DNA of 64,000 bases from Eledone cirrhosa (taxonomy: Eukaryota > Mollusca > Cephalopoda > Octopoda > Eledonidae). The notes under the pieces were generated by a model that saw nothing but the letters and a program-made list of their open reading frames with translations, was not told the DNA's origin and searched no databases. The DNA is taken from positions 165,510,610 to 165,574,609 of the forward strand of contig OZ024743.1 in NCBI GenBank assembly GCA_964016885.1, given 5' to 3'. Shown one piece after another: positions 11,936-22,587 of the stretch. Numbering within the stretch: the first letter of the stretch is position 1; the number at the start of each line of letters is the position of its first letter. The position numbers were made by a program, and so were the translations under genes.

Positions 11936-14900
11936 GAGTAGGATGTTTGAATGCACGTGGCCTGGGCTCAACTTGGAAGCAAGCAAAGCTTCTAAATGAC
12001 CCCAGATCACGTAATGGTTATCTGTGAGACTCGGATCAGCGTCGTGCGGCAGCTGGCCCCTACCTTCGATGACTTTGAGGTGCATGCATCTCTCTGTCAA
12101 CCTGGAGGTGGGGGGGGGGTTGTCGTACTGCTGGAAAAACACCTGGGTCTCGCCTTACAGGTTGTTCACTCGGACCCGGAGGGTCGTTTGTTGGTGCTAG
12201 ACGTTGGCAGTAGTGAAGGTGCGGCCTTGAGACTGGTTGCCGTCTACTCCCCTTTCGGAGCTGAACGGCCCGACTTCTTCCAGCGTTTGGAGACTTTTCT
12301 GGGAACGTCGCGTTCCCTGCTTCTAGCGGGGGATTGGAATGACATCCTAGATGCACGTTGGGACTATGCAGGAGCATGTCCTAATAGAGGGGGGTGTAAC
12401 AGCCTCAAGGGGTTACTCGACCGTTTTAACTTGGTCGATAGATATCGACTAGATTTTCCAACTGTGCCAACCTGGACTTGGACGAACCACAGTGGTCAAT
12501 CTAGATCGTACTTAGATAGATTCTTAGTTAGAAGTAGGGATAGGGACATATTAAGCTGTCCAGAAATGCTCACGGTTGGCTATACGGATCACAAATTAGT
12601 GACCTGCGTAGTCAATCTCGAGAAAACACATAAACAGGGTCCCGGTTACTGGAAACTTAATTTGTCTTTACCGGCAAAAGAGACTTACAGAAACTGGATT
12701 AGCAGATTAGTTAAGGAGAGGTTGACGGGTCCAATCGTCAACAACCGATGGTGAGCATCTCTCAAAAGAGAGATTAGAACAGAATCAATAAGTTATAGCA
12801 AGATGTTAGCTGCCGATAGGAATAGAAACGAGAAAGAATTAACAGGTAAATTAGAAGAGGCAATCAAGAGCGAAGATGTGGCCAGAGTGCTGGCATCGAG
12901 GACGGTCTTGAACCAGGCTGCGTCATTCGAAGTAAAATACGTGCTCTAGGTAATGAGGGGGCCAAAGCCGTTGGCTGGGCCCGCGTGACAGAAGCTAAGA
13001 GTGTAAATCGATCCACCATCCGGTCTTTGCAAGACGAGGATGGACGGGTGATCCGGGAGCCTAAGCAGATGTGCGAGGCCTTTCAAAGGCACTTTGCCCG
13101 ATTATTCGGGGGAGGCGAGGGGCCGGGCGGGGACGTGGATTTCGGTCCATACCTCGACGGCCTGCCGCGTCTCTCGAGCGAAGAGGCAGAGTCCTGCGAG
13201 GGACCAATCTCGGCTGATGAGATCGGGGATGCGCTGAGCCAATGCAGCAGACGCAAATCTCCAGGTCTCGATGGTATACCTTACGAACTTTATTTAGCAA
13301 TGCCGGTCTTCTTCTCCGAACTCCTCGAAGCGGTCTACTGCAATTGGCAGCAGAACGGGAGAATTCCTTGTTCTGTAGCCAAGGGCGTAGTCTCGATGGT
13401 GAGGAAGGACGAGAACAAGGGAGATAGTATAAATAATTTTCGGCCCATAACCCTGCTAAACACAGAGTTAAAGATTTTGGCCAAGGTGTTAGCAAAGAGG
13501 TTGGCGCTTGTCGTGGGTGGCCTGGTGGGAGATGCGCAGACATGTGCTATCCCATCCAGGTCCATTCACGATAACCTCCACCTCATGCGATACATCATAG
13601 AGAGGGTTGGAAACAAACCCGGATTCGGTGGGGCCCTGATCAACTTGGATCAGTCTAAGGCCTTCGATAGGGTCGACCATGGTTACCTGGATGCGGTGCT
13701 AGCGGCGGCTGGGTTCGGTCCTGTTTTCAGAGGCTGGATCACTGCCTTACATAGCAACCACATCTGTTCTAGGATCAAGGTGAACGGCTACCTTTCGAAG
13801 CCGTTCGAAATCACACGATCCATTCGACAGGGGTGCCCTCTCTCCTCCCTTCTGTACGCATTGACTCTCGAGCCTTTACTGAGGAAGTTGGAGTTGTTGC
13901 AGGGTATCCCCCTGGAACCAGGATTGAGCAAAGCGGTGTCGGCCTACGCCGATGACGTAACAGTAATGGTATCGACCGACTCGGAGATCGAGGCGATCGG
14001 TACCTTACTGGAGGATTACGAAAGGTTGTCAGGAGCGAAACTGAACCGGGAAAAATCCATCGGGCTGCAACTCGGAACGTGGAGAGGCAGACCGATGCCT
14101 CCCGACGGTGTCGTCGGACACTGGACGGAGGGCCCGGTGAAGTTGCTTGGGGTCTGGTTTGGACCGGACCTCCAGGTGGAAAAGAACTGGGACGAGGTTA
14201 CGAACAAGGTGTTTGCACTAACCCAGAAATGGGCCAAGTGTAAGCTGTCCCTAAAAGGTCGGGCGGAGGTGGCGAACATTTACATAGCGTCCGTCACTTA
14301 CTACCGCCTGACTGTCGTGCCTTGCCCTAAGGAAACACTCCCCACCACGGAACGCATGCTCTTCCAATTTCTTTGGAAGAAGCGCCCTCCTATGGTGAGA
14401 AGATCCATCTGCTGCCAACAACCTTCGAAAGGAGGGCTGGGGATGCCGTGGTTGATGAAGCGTAGGCACGCATTAAGGCTACGGCACCTACAGGTATTCC
14501 TCACTGGTCAACCGGTGTGGGCTCCGTTCGTGAAACGAGCCTTTCCGAGACTCGTCTCGCTCACCGAGCTGCAGTCCTGGGTCAAGCAAAGATCCGGAAA
14601 ACTGGGAGACTGGCACACTGAGTGTGCCCAGGCGCTCAGGGCTCTCTGGCAAGCGGGCCAGGCCATCGGTGGAGAATCCACCTCATCATTCTATAGAGGG
14701 CTGGTGGCTAGCAGGGGCGATGACACCCTTGGAGAATCGCTGGACATGGAAGAGGACGAACTGGCCAGCCTGTTCGGTAGGACTTTCGGCCCGGGACCAA
14801 TGGACAACTTCCAGAAGTCACTAGCCTGGCAGTGCTACCGGGGGGCTCTACCCGTTCGAGAGAGGCTCTACAGACACGGGCGCCGAAAAAGATTTGTCCT

Positions 14901-15311
14901 AGATGCGTGCGTCACGAAGAAACCGTTGCGCACGCATTGGTGCAATGTCCGGGCGTGGCTGATCTGTGGGGCTACGCCGAACGACTGCTGTCGCGGGTGG
15001 CGCCGATTCGATTGACCGCCGAGTCCGTGATGACAATCAAGCCGCCTCCCCTCTTCACAAAGGAAGCAAAGGCGGTTTTTCTGTGCGTAATAGCCATGTT
15101 GAAAGAGGTTGTTTGGTGGACACGATTGAAAGGTCTGAGGTCAGGCAACTTCCTCTCTGGCCATAGTCTGGTCTACTTCTTCCGATATCACTTCGGAAGA
15201 AGGATAAGAATGGAGAGAGAGGTGCTTGGCCACAGGCAGTTTTATGAAAGGTGGGTGATAGTGGCGAGAATGGCTCGTGTAAATGGGCCTTCTCTGTATA
15301 CCATCCTGTAG
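11923..15311 (+). pseudogene. LINE ORF2: endonuclease and reverse transcriptase, decayed
   Basis: ORF2 would start at ATG 11923 (MDVLRVGCLNARGLG), overlapping the ORF1 stop. A frameshift follows near 11990, and the APE-like endonuclease domain continues at 11996-12754 (ICETRI, LLAGDWNDI, GYTDHKLVTC), the catalytic motifs of EEP nucleases. A TGA stop at 12752 interrupts it, another shift lies near 12925, and the reverse transcriptase runs from about 12985: FRPITLLNTE, LINLDQSKAFDRVDH, GCPLSSLLYALTLEP and the catalytic SAYADDVTVMVS. A further frameshift near 14870 separates the zinc-binding tail (CPRCVRHEETVAHALVQC, ending at 15311). Intact family members would nick target DNA and reverse transcribe the LINE RNA. 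Catalytic residues are present, but this copy cannot make one polyprotein. Confidence 0.9.
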
Positions 15312-15524
15312 GTAAAGCAGTGAAGGAGAGGGGAGCACCTTCTCCATGTGCTCCCCGGGTAAAGAATTGCACACTTTTTCGGGGGTGTGTGCAACCCCCA
15401 TCACGTCCCCTCCCTTTTGAGGTTGTTTTCGATTATTTTCATTTTATACCCTTTTTACTCGATTTTATGTAAACTCCCCTTTTGTATTTGTCCCTTCTTT
15501 TTATGCCTTTATGGTAAATAAAGA

Positions 15525-15562
15525 AATATATCTATCTATCTATCTCTCTATCTATCTCTCCA
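15525..15562. repeat. (TATC)n LINE 3' tail
   Basis: TATC units follow directly on AATAAAGAAATA, the end of the LINE 3' UTR. The same tail is found as GATA on the minus-strand copy at 24957-25017. Confidence 0.85.
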
Positions 15563-15654
15563 ACAGGGGGCTCAAAGATGCGGTCCGCGAACTACTTTTC
15601 TATAGCCCGTGGTAGATCCAATATTTCAGATTCCATTATAACTGGCGAAAATAA

Positions 15655-15840
15655 GGCGGTGAGCTGGTGGAATCGTTAGCACATCCGGGGAAATGCTTAG
15701 CGGTAATTCTTCCGTTTTTACGTTCCGAGTTCAAATTCCGCCTATCTCAACTATGCCTTTCATCCTTTTGGGGTCGACAAATTAAGTACCAGTTGTGAAC
15801 GGGGGTCGTAAATTTCATGCCTTGTGCCTATAGTAGAAAT
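15655..15840 (+). repeat. tRNA-derived SINE, cephalopod type
   Basis: Head AGCTGGTGGAATCGTTAGCA contains the A-box position; GAGTTCAAATTCCGCC is a clear B-box; then the core CCTTTCATCCTTTTGGGGTC and AATTAAGTACCAG. This is the classic SINE layout in octopus and squid genomes. It is one of five related copies in this window and represents a different subfamily from those at 42508 and 56301. Confidence 0.85.
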
Positions 15841-15950
15841 GATTATAACTGGTGAAAATCATCACCCACCACCACGTTTGGCCCACTGTGCCTCTCCTCC
15901 AAGACGTAATGGCCCTTTTATGTCCTTGAGTTTGAGAACCCTCTTCTACA

Positions 15951-15951
15951 T

Positions 15952-16003
<52 letters not shown>
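15951..16003. repeat. (CA)n(TA)n microsatellite
   Basis: CA array turning into a TA array. Confidence 0.95.
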
Positions 16004-16023
16004 TTTACTTTTTTTCTGTCTCT

Positions 16024-16262
16024 AGACTACGCCCATGCTGGAGCATCACCTTGGTAAGTTATGGGGACGTCAGCAAACCAACAAGCATTGGTGGGAGGGC
16101 AAACACAAACGCAAAGACACACACAGACATATATACATATATACGACGCGCTTATTTTAGTTTCGATTTATCAAATCCACTCATAGGGCCTTGGTCGGCC
16201 TGGGCAGTTGGACTGAACCCAGAAACATATGGTTGGGAAGCAAGCTTCTTGTCACACTGCGC

Positions 16263-16265
<3 letters not shown>
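16024..16265. repeat. second cephalopod SINE family
   Basis: Contains CCCATGCTGGAGCATCACCT, then GGGCCTTGGTCGGCC, GGACTGAACCC (reverse complement GGGTTCAGTCC, a B-box) and AAGCAAGCTTCTTGTCACAC. These blocks in this order are typical of an abundant cephalopod SINE. Judged by the B-box, the promoter would read on the minus strand from about 16265. Confidence 0.75.

Positions 16266-16332
<67 letters not shown>
16264..16332. repeat. (TA)n microsatellite
   Basis: Pure TA array. Bases 16335-16560 carry no recognised feature. Confidence 0.96.
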
Positions 16333-16339
<7 letters not shown>

Positions 16340-16561
16340 CGCGTGTTATCAAATTAACAATGAAAATAAAAAGAACAAAGTCAAGTTACTTTATAACTTT
16401 GTTTTTATTTTGTTGTTTTTATTCTTACTGTTAATTTAATACCTAATATCTGACTCTGTATCTAAAGAATTAATTCAGCGAAACAGAACTTTATGGATTT
16501 TACAAGATTACATAGAGTTCTATCTACGGTACGGATCCTACCACCAGAGGTAGACCAGACT

Positions 16562-16728
<167 letters not shown>

Positions 16729-17326
16729 CTTTTGTGAAGTGAAACCGTCGGTAAAAGCAATTGGAATAGGTAAATATTTAAATTATATTTTTTAATTTAT
16801 TTTAAAAAAATGTTTGAATCTTGCTTGCTCCGCTTATCTCACTTTTATAGTTCTGGTATGTCAAATTAATACCATAGAACAACCACTGTATCATAGACAC
16901 CCTATATATTTCCAGGGGTACTTAGTACCTGTGGGGATATTAACTCCTTTTAATATTCTCCGTTATGTAGAGAACAAATCTGTTGTTCTATTTAGCTGCT
17001 ATTTTTAGTGGCGAGGTAGACAATGCGTCTATGTTTACCTCCGCTTCTACTATGGGTTCGTTCATGCATAGGTCAAATTTTCGGCCCCATTCGATCCTGT
17101 GCTAGCTGGCAGATGGCAATATATTTTGCCGTTCCTGGGACATTTTGTTCTAGGAAAGGAAAATGCTTTCTGATTATCTAAACGTTTCCATTGGAAGTCC
17201 CTAGGGATCTCCAATCTTTTGTGAAGTGAAACCGTCGGTAAAAGCAATTGGAATAGGTAAATATTTAAATTATATTTTTTAATTTATTTTAAAAAATTGT
17301 TTGAATCTTGCTTGCTCCGCTTATCT
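16729..17326 (+). mobile_element. repeat with 112-bp terminal direct repeats
   Basis: The sequence 16729-16840 (CTTTTGTGAAGTGAAACCGT... to TTGCTCCGCTTATCT) is repeated almost identically at 17213-17326, with about 370 bp between; period about 484 bp. A diverged homologue lies at 51440-51885 with only one terminal block. No coding frame. Both ends abut TA tracts. The terminal block contains a stem-loop (17209-17249) whose loop has GAAACCGTCGG. It could be a short PLE-derived or retrozyme-like repeat. It has no TG...CA ends or primer-binding site that would suggest an LTR element. Confidence 0.6.
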
Positions 17327-17336
17327 AAATATATAT

Positions 17337-18191
17337 ATATTCAATGTGAGCCACAGTCTCCTCTCTCTCTCCACAGATCCTGCACAGTGGGCTAGCCTCC
17401 TCCTTGTAGATATGGTGCTTCAACCACTTCGTTTTGAGGGCCTGCTCCTGCGCAGCCATTAGCATTCCTTCTGTAGCCTTTTTGAGGTCTCCTCTTCTCA
17501 ACCAGTTCCATGTCTGTGGATCTCTAAATTCAGTTTTCTCAAAGAAGGTACTATGAAGGGATTTTCCCTTAAGGCTGCTCTTCCTCCTTGATGTTATTTC
17601 CTCCTTGGATATCCCCTGGCCTACTGTCCCCTCCTTCAGTACAGCTCTGAGCATTGGCTCCTTACTATAGGTCACGTATTTGTATAGGTTGTTTTTCTCC
17701 ATCTGAACACAGTCCTCTATGCTGATAAGACCTCTTCCACCCTCAGATCTCCTTAGGTAGAGTCTATCGACATCACTCCTCTTGTGGAACATGTTGTAGA
17801 TAGTCAATAGCTTCCTAGTCTTCCTATCCATTTCTTTTTGTTCAGCAACATTCCATCTCAGAATTCCCGCACTGTACCTAATAATAGACACAGCTCGGGA
17901 ATTTACTGCGCTTATGGCATTTCTGCTGTTCAGATGTGACTTCAATACGCTCCTTACTCTCCGAATGTATTCAGTTCTTAACAATTCCTTCATTTTTTTG
18001 TTCTTTATGCCATCAGCCTCCAGAACGCCCAAATACTTGTATCCTTCCTCAGAGTCAATTTCCTTTATCATCTCACCTGTTGGTATCTGGATCCCGTTAC
18101 TTCTGCTCAACCTACCCCTCTTCATCACAATGACTCCACATTTACCAATACCAAACTGCATACATATATCACTGCTGAAAATACTATATTA

Positions 18192-18195
<4 letters not shown>
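17337..18195 (-). pseudogene. R2/NeSL-type LINE reverse transcriptase C-terminal fragment
   Basis: A 278-residue frame on the minus strand starting just after the catalytic region of a reverse transcriptase. Recognisable blocks are FGIGKCGVIVMKRG, EEGYKYLGVLEAD, RYSAGILRWN, RTRKLLTIYNMFHKRSDVDR, LYLRRSEGGRGLISIEDCV and the zinc motif CRICGEREETVAHIE. These are hallmarks of site-specific LINEs with a restriction-like endonuclease (R2, NeSL, Utopia group). The frame runs into a (TA)n tract right after the zinc motif, so the downstream nuclease domain is missing, and the upstream catalytic half is replaced by a (TTA)n tract. The frame is otherwise open, which suggests a fairly recent insertion. 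It cannot be functional. Confidence 0.8.
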
Positions 18196-18228
<33 letters not shown>

Positions 18229-18430
18229 GTTGTTATTCCTTGAATCTCAGTCATTGATGTTGGTTAACTGGAAAGTCCGTTGGATTGAATATCAAGCCAC
18301 TACCTGCCTCAGATATTCAGGACGTATCGGAGGGTTCTTGCTGTTCCAAGCAAGCATGCCTTTTGAAGCGTTCCAAAAAGCGTGAAGGGGTTATTATTAT
18401 TATTATTATTGTTACTATTATTATTATTTT
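18188..18430. repeat. (TTA)n tracts flanking a short unassigned stretch
   Basis: ATT/TTA arrays at about 18188-18238 and 18392-18430. The 150 bp between show nothing I can name. Confidence 0.85.
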
Positions 18431-18604
18431 TTATTTATTTATTTTTTTTCCATTCAATGATGTTCCAGAACAATATAAAAGAGATAATTGGCAATTTAGG
18501 TTCTGGAACAAAAAAGATAATTGGCAATAAGGGAAGGGGCCCCAGGTTATCTCAGCCTGGGCCCGCTCGTCATCGTGCCATTGTAATAGAGCCAAACAAG
18601 GCAT

Positions 18605-19809
18605 TTAGTCTTGGCTGCTGAAACGTACGGACGCTGCTTGATAGGGATTACTTGGAGCGTCCTGAACGAAGAACCGCTCTTGTTGCAAAGGATCTTCGAC
18701 GTTACGATCTTGACATCGTGGCTTTATCTGAGACGGGGTTAGCTGGAGATGGACATCTTACAGAATTTTGTGGAGAATATACATTCTTCTGGAAAGGAAG
18801 AGATGAAGGAACCAGAAGAGAGGCTGGGGTAGGATTTGCTGTTAAGACTGTTCTTGTGAATAAATTAGAATTCCCAGTAGGGATTAGTGAGCGTCTTATG
18901 TCCATGAGGATTCCGCTGGACAGAGGAAGATATGCGACCCTGGTGAGTGTGTATGCTCCAACTATGAATTCTGTCGATGAAGAAAAAGTGTCCTTTTACC
19001 ATGCCTTGAAAGGTGTTTTAAGAAATATCCCTCAGGCAGACAAAGTCATCGTGCTTGGTGACTTTAATGCTAGAGTGGGTAAGGATTTTAACACATGGAA
19101 TGTAATCGGAAGGCATGGGATGGGAAAGTGTAACAACAATGGTATGCTCCTGCTGCAGATGTGTGAGGAGCTGGATCTGTGTGTTACCAACACCATGTTC
19201 CAACAAAAGAACAAATTCAAGACCACATGGATGCATCCTACATCTAAGGAATGGCATCTTTTGGACTACGTCCTAGTCAGGATGCGAGACAGACAGGATG
19301 TGCAGTGTGTTCGTACTCTTCGTGGAGCTGAGTGCTGGACGGACCACCGCCTGGTACGCGCAAAAGTGAAACTAATCACTAAACGTAAAATCCGGGATCC
19401 TGGCGTTGCCATGCCCAAAAGATTGAATGCTGCTCGTCTTAAAGATAAATATGTGAAGAGGACATTGGAAGAAGAGATGCAGGCTGCAGATCTTGGTGAG
19501 GATTGGCCGACTCTTAAAAAGTCGGTTTATGATGTAGGCAGGCGTGTTCTGGGATTGGTGCAGAGAAAACATCAGGACTGGTTTAATGAAAATGATGTAC
19601 ATATAGAAGATTTGTTGGCTGATAAGAGGCGTGCTCTGTCACGCTACTTGACGGCAAAACCACAGGAGAGGAATACGTTGCATGAGGAACTCAAGGATGT
19701 ATCACATGTTAGGCGGAGTCTTTCTCAGATGAAGGATCAGTGGTGGAGTGAGAAGGCTGGTGAGAACCTCCGACGCTTGTGGAGGTTGCAGTGGCTAACT
19801 CGAAGCTGA
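18605..19809 (+). pseudogene. LINE 3 endonuclease domain (EEP/APE-like)
   Basis: The domain should begin near 18605 (LGC then NVRTLLDRDYL) but carries an in-frame TGA after LGC, where a Trp would be expected. From 18652 the frame is open for 385 codons: DIVALSETGL (metal-binding Glu), VSVYAPTMN, VIVLGDFNARVG, GKCNNNGMLLLQMCEELDLC, LLDYVLVRMRDR and the catalytic CWTDHRLVRAKV. These are the expected EEP nuclease motifs in the expected order. The enzyme nicks chromosomal DNA to prime reverse transcription. The frame is lost near 19790, where it should join the reverse transcriptase. Confidence 0.85.
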
Positions 19810-21696
19810 ACAGTGGAAGGTCTCCAGGTATGGATGGCATACATGCTGAGCTCCTACAATATGGTGGTGAGAGACTCCTGCAACATCTTCACTCTTTGTT
19901 TGGCAGGATATGGGCTAATGAATCCGTACCTGAGGACTGGAGAGATGCAGTAATGGTGGTCTTGTACAAGGGAAAGGGTAACAGGAATAATTGTGGGAAC
20001 TACAGAGGTATATCCTTGCTTTCTGTCGTAGGGAAAGTTTTATGTAGGGTGCTTCTGGACCGTCTGCTAACACACATTGCAGATTGTGTTCTTCCTGAAA
20101 GTCAATCTGGTTTTCGTGCTGGACGCGGCACTACTGATATGATCTTCTCAGCTAGACAGCTCCAGGAGAAGTGCATGGAACAAGGCTTGGATCTGTATCA
20201 TGTTTTTGTCGATCTAACAAAAGCTTTCGATACTGTTAACAGAGATGCATTATGGAAGGTTCTCCAGAAACTTGGTTGCCCTGATAAGTTCCTTGCTTTA
20301 GTTAGGTCTTTCCATGACGACATGAAGGCTTGGGTTAATGTCGGAGGTAACATGTCGGAGACTATCTCAGTAAAAAATGGAGTGAAACAGGGGGGATATT
20401 CCAGCACCGACCCTGTTTGTCATATACTTTGCAATGGTTTTCTGTATTGCATTCAGGAATTGCGAGCATGGTGTTTGCATCCGATATCGAACCTCAGACA
20501 GCATATTTAACATCAGGCGCTTTGCTGCAACGAGAAAAGTATTTACATCAATCATAAGAGACCTCTTGTATGCAGATGATTGCGATCTTGTAGCGCACAC
20601 AGAGAGTGATATGCAGCACATTTTGAATGCATTTTCTGACGCTTGCACTGCCCTAGGATTGACTATCAGTCTCAAGAAAACCGTCGTCATGTACCAACCT
20701 GCCCCTGGTAAACAGTACACTGAACCAAATATCTATGTGTATGGTAAACGACTTGGAGTGGTTGATCAGTTTGTCTACCTGGGAAGCACTGTCAATCGAT
20801 ACAGCAACCTTGATAGTGAAATCTCACTTAGGATTAGGAAAGCAAGTGATGCTTTCGGAAAGCTATAAAGGCGATTCTGGGGTCGGCGAGACATATGCAG
20901 GAGGACAAAGGTAAAGGTGTACAAGGCATGTGTGCTCTCTTGTCTTCTTTATGCCTGCGTGACCTGGGTCACATATCGACACCACCTTAAGCAATTGGAG
21001 CGTTTCCATCAGATGTGTCTCAGACGGATCCATGGCGTTCACTGGATGGACCACATCAGTGATGTCGAGATTTTGGAAAGCTCTATGTGTGACAGTATAG
21101 ATGCTCTTGTGCTTAAGCAACGACTCCGTTGGAGTGGTCACCTTGCCAGGATGAAGGATTCTAGAATACCAAAACAACTCTTTTATGGAGAGTTAGTTAA
21201 AGGAAAACGACCGCCACATAAACCAAAAAAGAGGTATAAGGATTCCTTGAAAGGCGCTTTGAAAGACGCTAACATCTCTGCTGATACATGGGAAAATATT
21301 GCTGCATCTCGAATCCCATACGAGAAAGTAAAGCGGGATGTGAGGAAGGGCATTGCTGTTGCACTTCCAGACGGCGAGGGTCCTCCTATGGTGCTGACAT
21401 GCAGCCTCTGTGCGAGACTCTGCCTAAGCAAAGCTGGACTCGAAAGTCATCTTCGCAGTCATAAAGTAAGACCAGTGGTTGACTACCAGGCTGCTGTTGG
21501 AGATGCTACTCATCATGCCTGCCAAGCATGTGGTAGAGAATGTAAATCAGCAGGAGGGCTCAAGCGACATGCAAAAGTACACGAACTCCAACCACAGCCG
21601 ACTATTCCCAGTGAATGTTTTGGTTGCCGACTCTGTGCAAGACATTTTAGATCATTGGCTGGGCTAAAAAGCCACATTCGATCGCAGCACTGTTAG
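19779..21696 (+). pseudogene. LINE 3 reverse transcriptase with three C2H2 zinc fingers
   Basis: The RT frame starts at SGRSPGMDGIHAELLQYGG and holds NNCGNYRGISLLSVVGKVLC, FVDLTKAFDTVNRD (catalytic Asp), GVKQG and, in a shifted frame, LLYADDCDLVAHTESD (catalytic YADD). A 1-nt-type shift lies in the G run near 20392 and a TAA stop near 20866. The last part (20917-21696) has WSGHLARMKDSRIPKQL and then three C2H2 fingers with C-x2-C-x12-H-x3/4-H spacing: CSLC...HLRSH, CQAC...HAKVH and CRLC...HIRSQH. The fingers probably help bind nucleic acid during insertion. The stop (21694-21696) is followed almost at once by (GT)n. Confidence 0.85.
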
Positions 21697-21701
21697 TTGC
21701 T

Positions 21702-21702
21702 A

Positions 21703-21771
<69 letters not shown>

Positions 21772-21880
21772 GATATGTTTATGTGTGTGCGTGTGTGTGT
21801 ATATATATATGTATATGTATATTATTATTGTTGTTGTCGTTATTATTATTGTTATTATTATTATTATTATTATTGTTAAT
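21702..21880. repeat. (GT)n then (TTA)n microsatellite
   Basis: GT array to about 21770, TATG-rich middle, TTA array 21830-21880. Confidence 0.95.
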
Positions 21881-21923
21881 AATATATGTGTATGTATGTG
21901 TATGTATGTGTATATATGCATGT

Positions 21924-22161
<238 letters not shown>

Positions 22162-22424
22162 TTTCTTGTGCAATGGCCATACTCGATAACGAGGGGGCCA
22201 TCATGTATGTACGTATGCATGTGTGTATGATTGTATGTATGTATATGTATACACCCACACCTTTCACACCATTGCTTCTATTTCTTGTCGTTTCTGTTGT
22301 TCTTGTAACTGTTGTCGTAGTTGACGTTGTCCCTATTTTCATTTTCTTCGATTACTTTTGCTTTTCTTTTATCTCCCTAGGGAATTCGTTGACAAGCTTC
22401 TTTTATATATTTCCTTCGTTTTCT

Positions 22425-22580
22425 TCATTCAAATGCATTCACACTGGCTGTCTCTAAGACGTACAAATGTGGCTGATAAAACGTACCTAAGTAAATAGCC
22501 TTCCAGCTCCCCTAACGCCCCAAAGCTTCAAACGCCCCCCCCCCCCCCCCACGTCACTTGCTCCCCCCCCCCCCCCCCCC
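22425..22580 (+). repeat. dispersed repeat with poly-C runs
   Basis: TTCAAATGCATTCACACTGG, GTCTCTAAGACGTACAAAT and GAAA..AGCCTTC..GC blocks match 46431-46545 closely, each copy ending in long poly-C runs. Possibly the interior or end of a non-autonomous hAT-type element. Bases 22206-22424 show nothing recognisable. Confidence 0.6.
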
Positions 22581-22587
22581 TGGAGCT

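Larger units (their letters stand above)
9875..15562 (+). mobile_element. LINE copy A (Tx1/L1-like non-LTR retrotransposon)
   Basis: An almost complete LINE: 5' UTR with two hairpins (from about 9875), ORF1 (10205-11935), ORF2 starting inside the end of ORF1 (ATG at 11923), a 3' UTR and a (TATC)n tail. A second copy of the same family lies inverted at 24957-30667; comparing the two gives the ends. The Tx1/L1 placement rests on the reverse transcriptase motifs (RPITLLNTE, LAKVLAKRL, FDRVDHGYL, YADDVTVMVS) and a zinc-binding C-terminus, and is a judgement by eye. ORF1 is intact but ORF2 has at least four lesions, so this copy is not autonomous. Confidence 0.9.
18460..21705 (+). mobile_element. 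LINE 3: endonuclease-RT element with C-terminal zinc fingers
   Basis: A second LINE type, unrelated to copies A/B. Before the coding region, GTTCCAGAACAATA... and GGTTCTGGAACAAAA... are two imperfect repeats each followed by AGATAATTGGCAAT. ORF2 has an endonuclease, reverse transcriptase and three C2H2 fingers, and the element ends about 10 bp after the stop codon in a (GT)n array. The very short 3' end followed by a simple repeat is typical of RTE-like elements, but clade placement by eye is uncertain. No ORF1 is seen. Confidence 0.85.
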
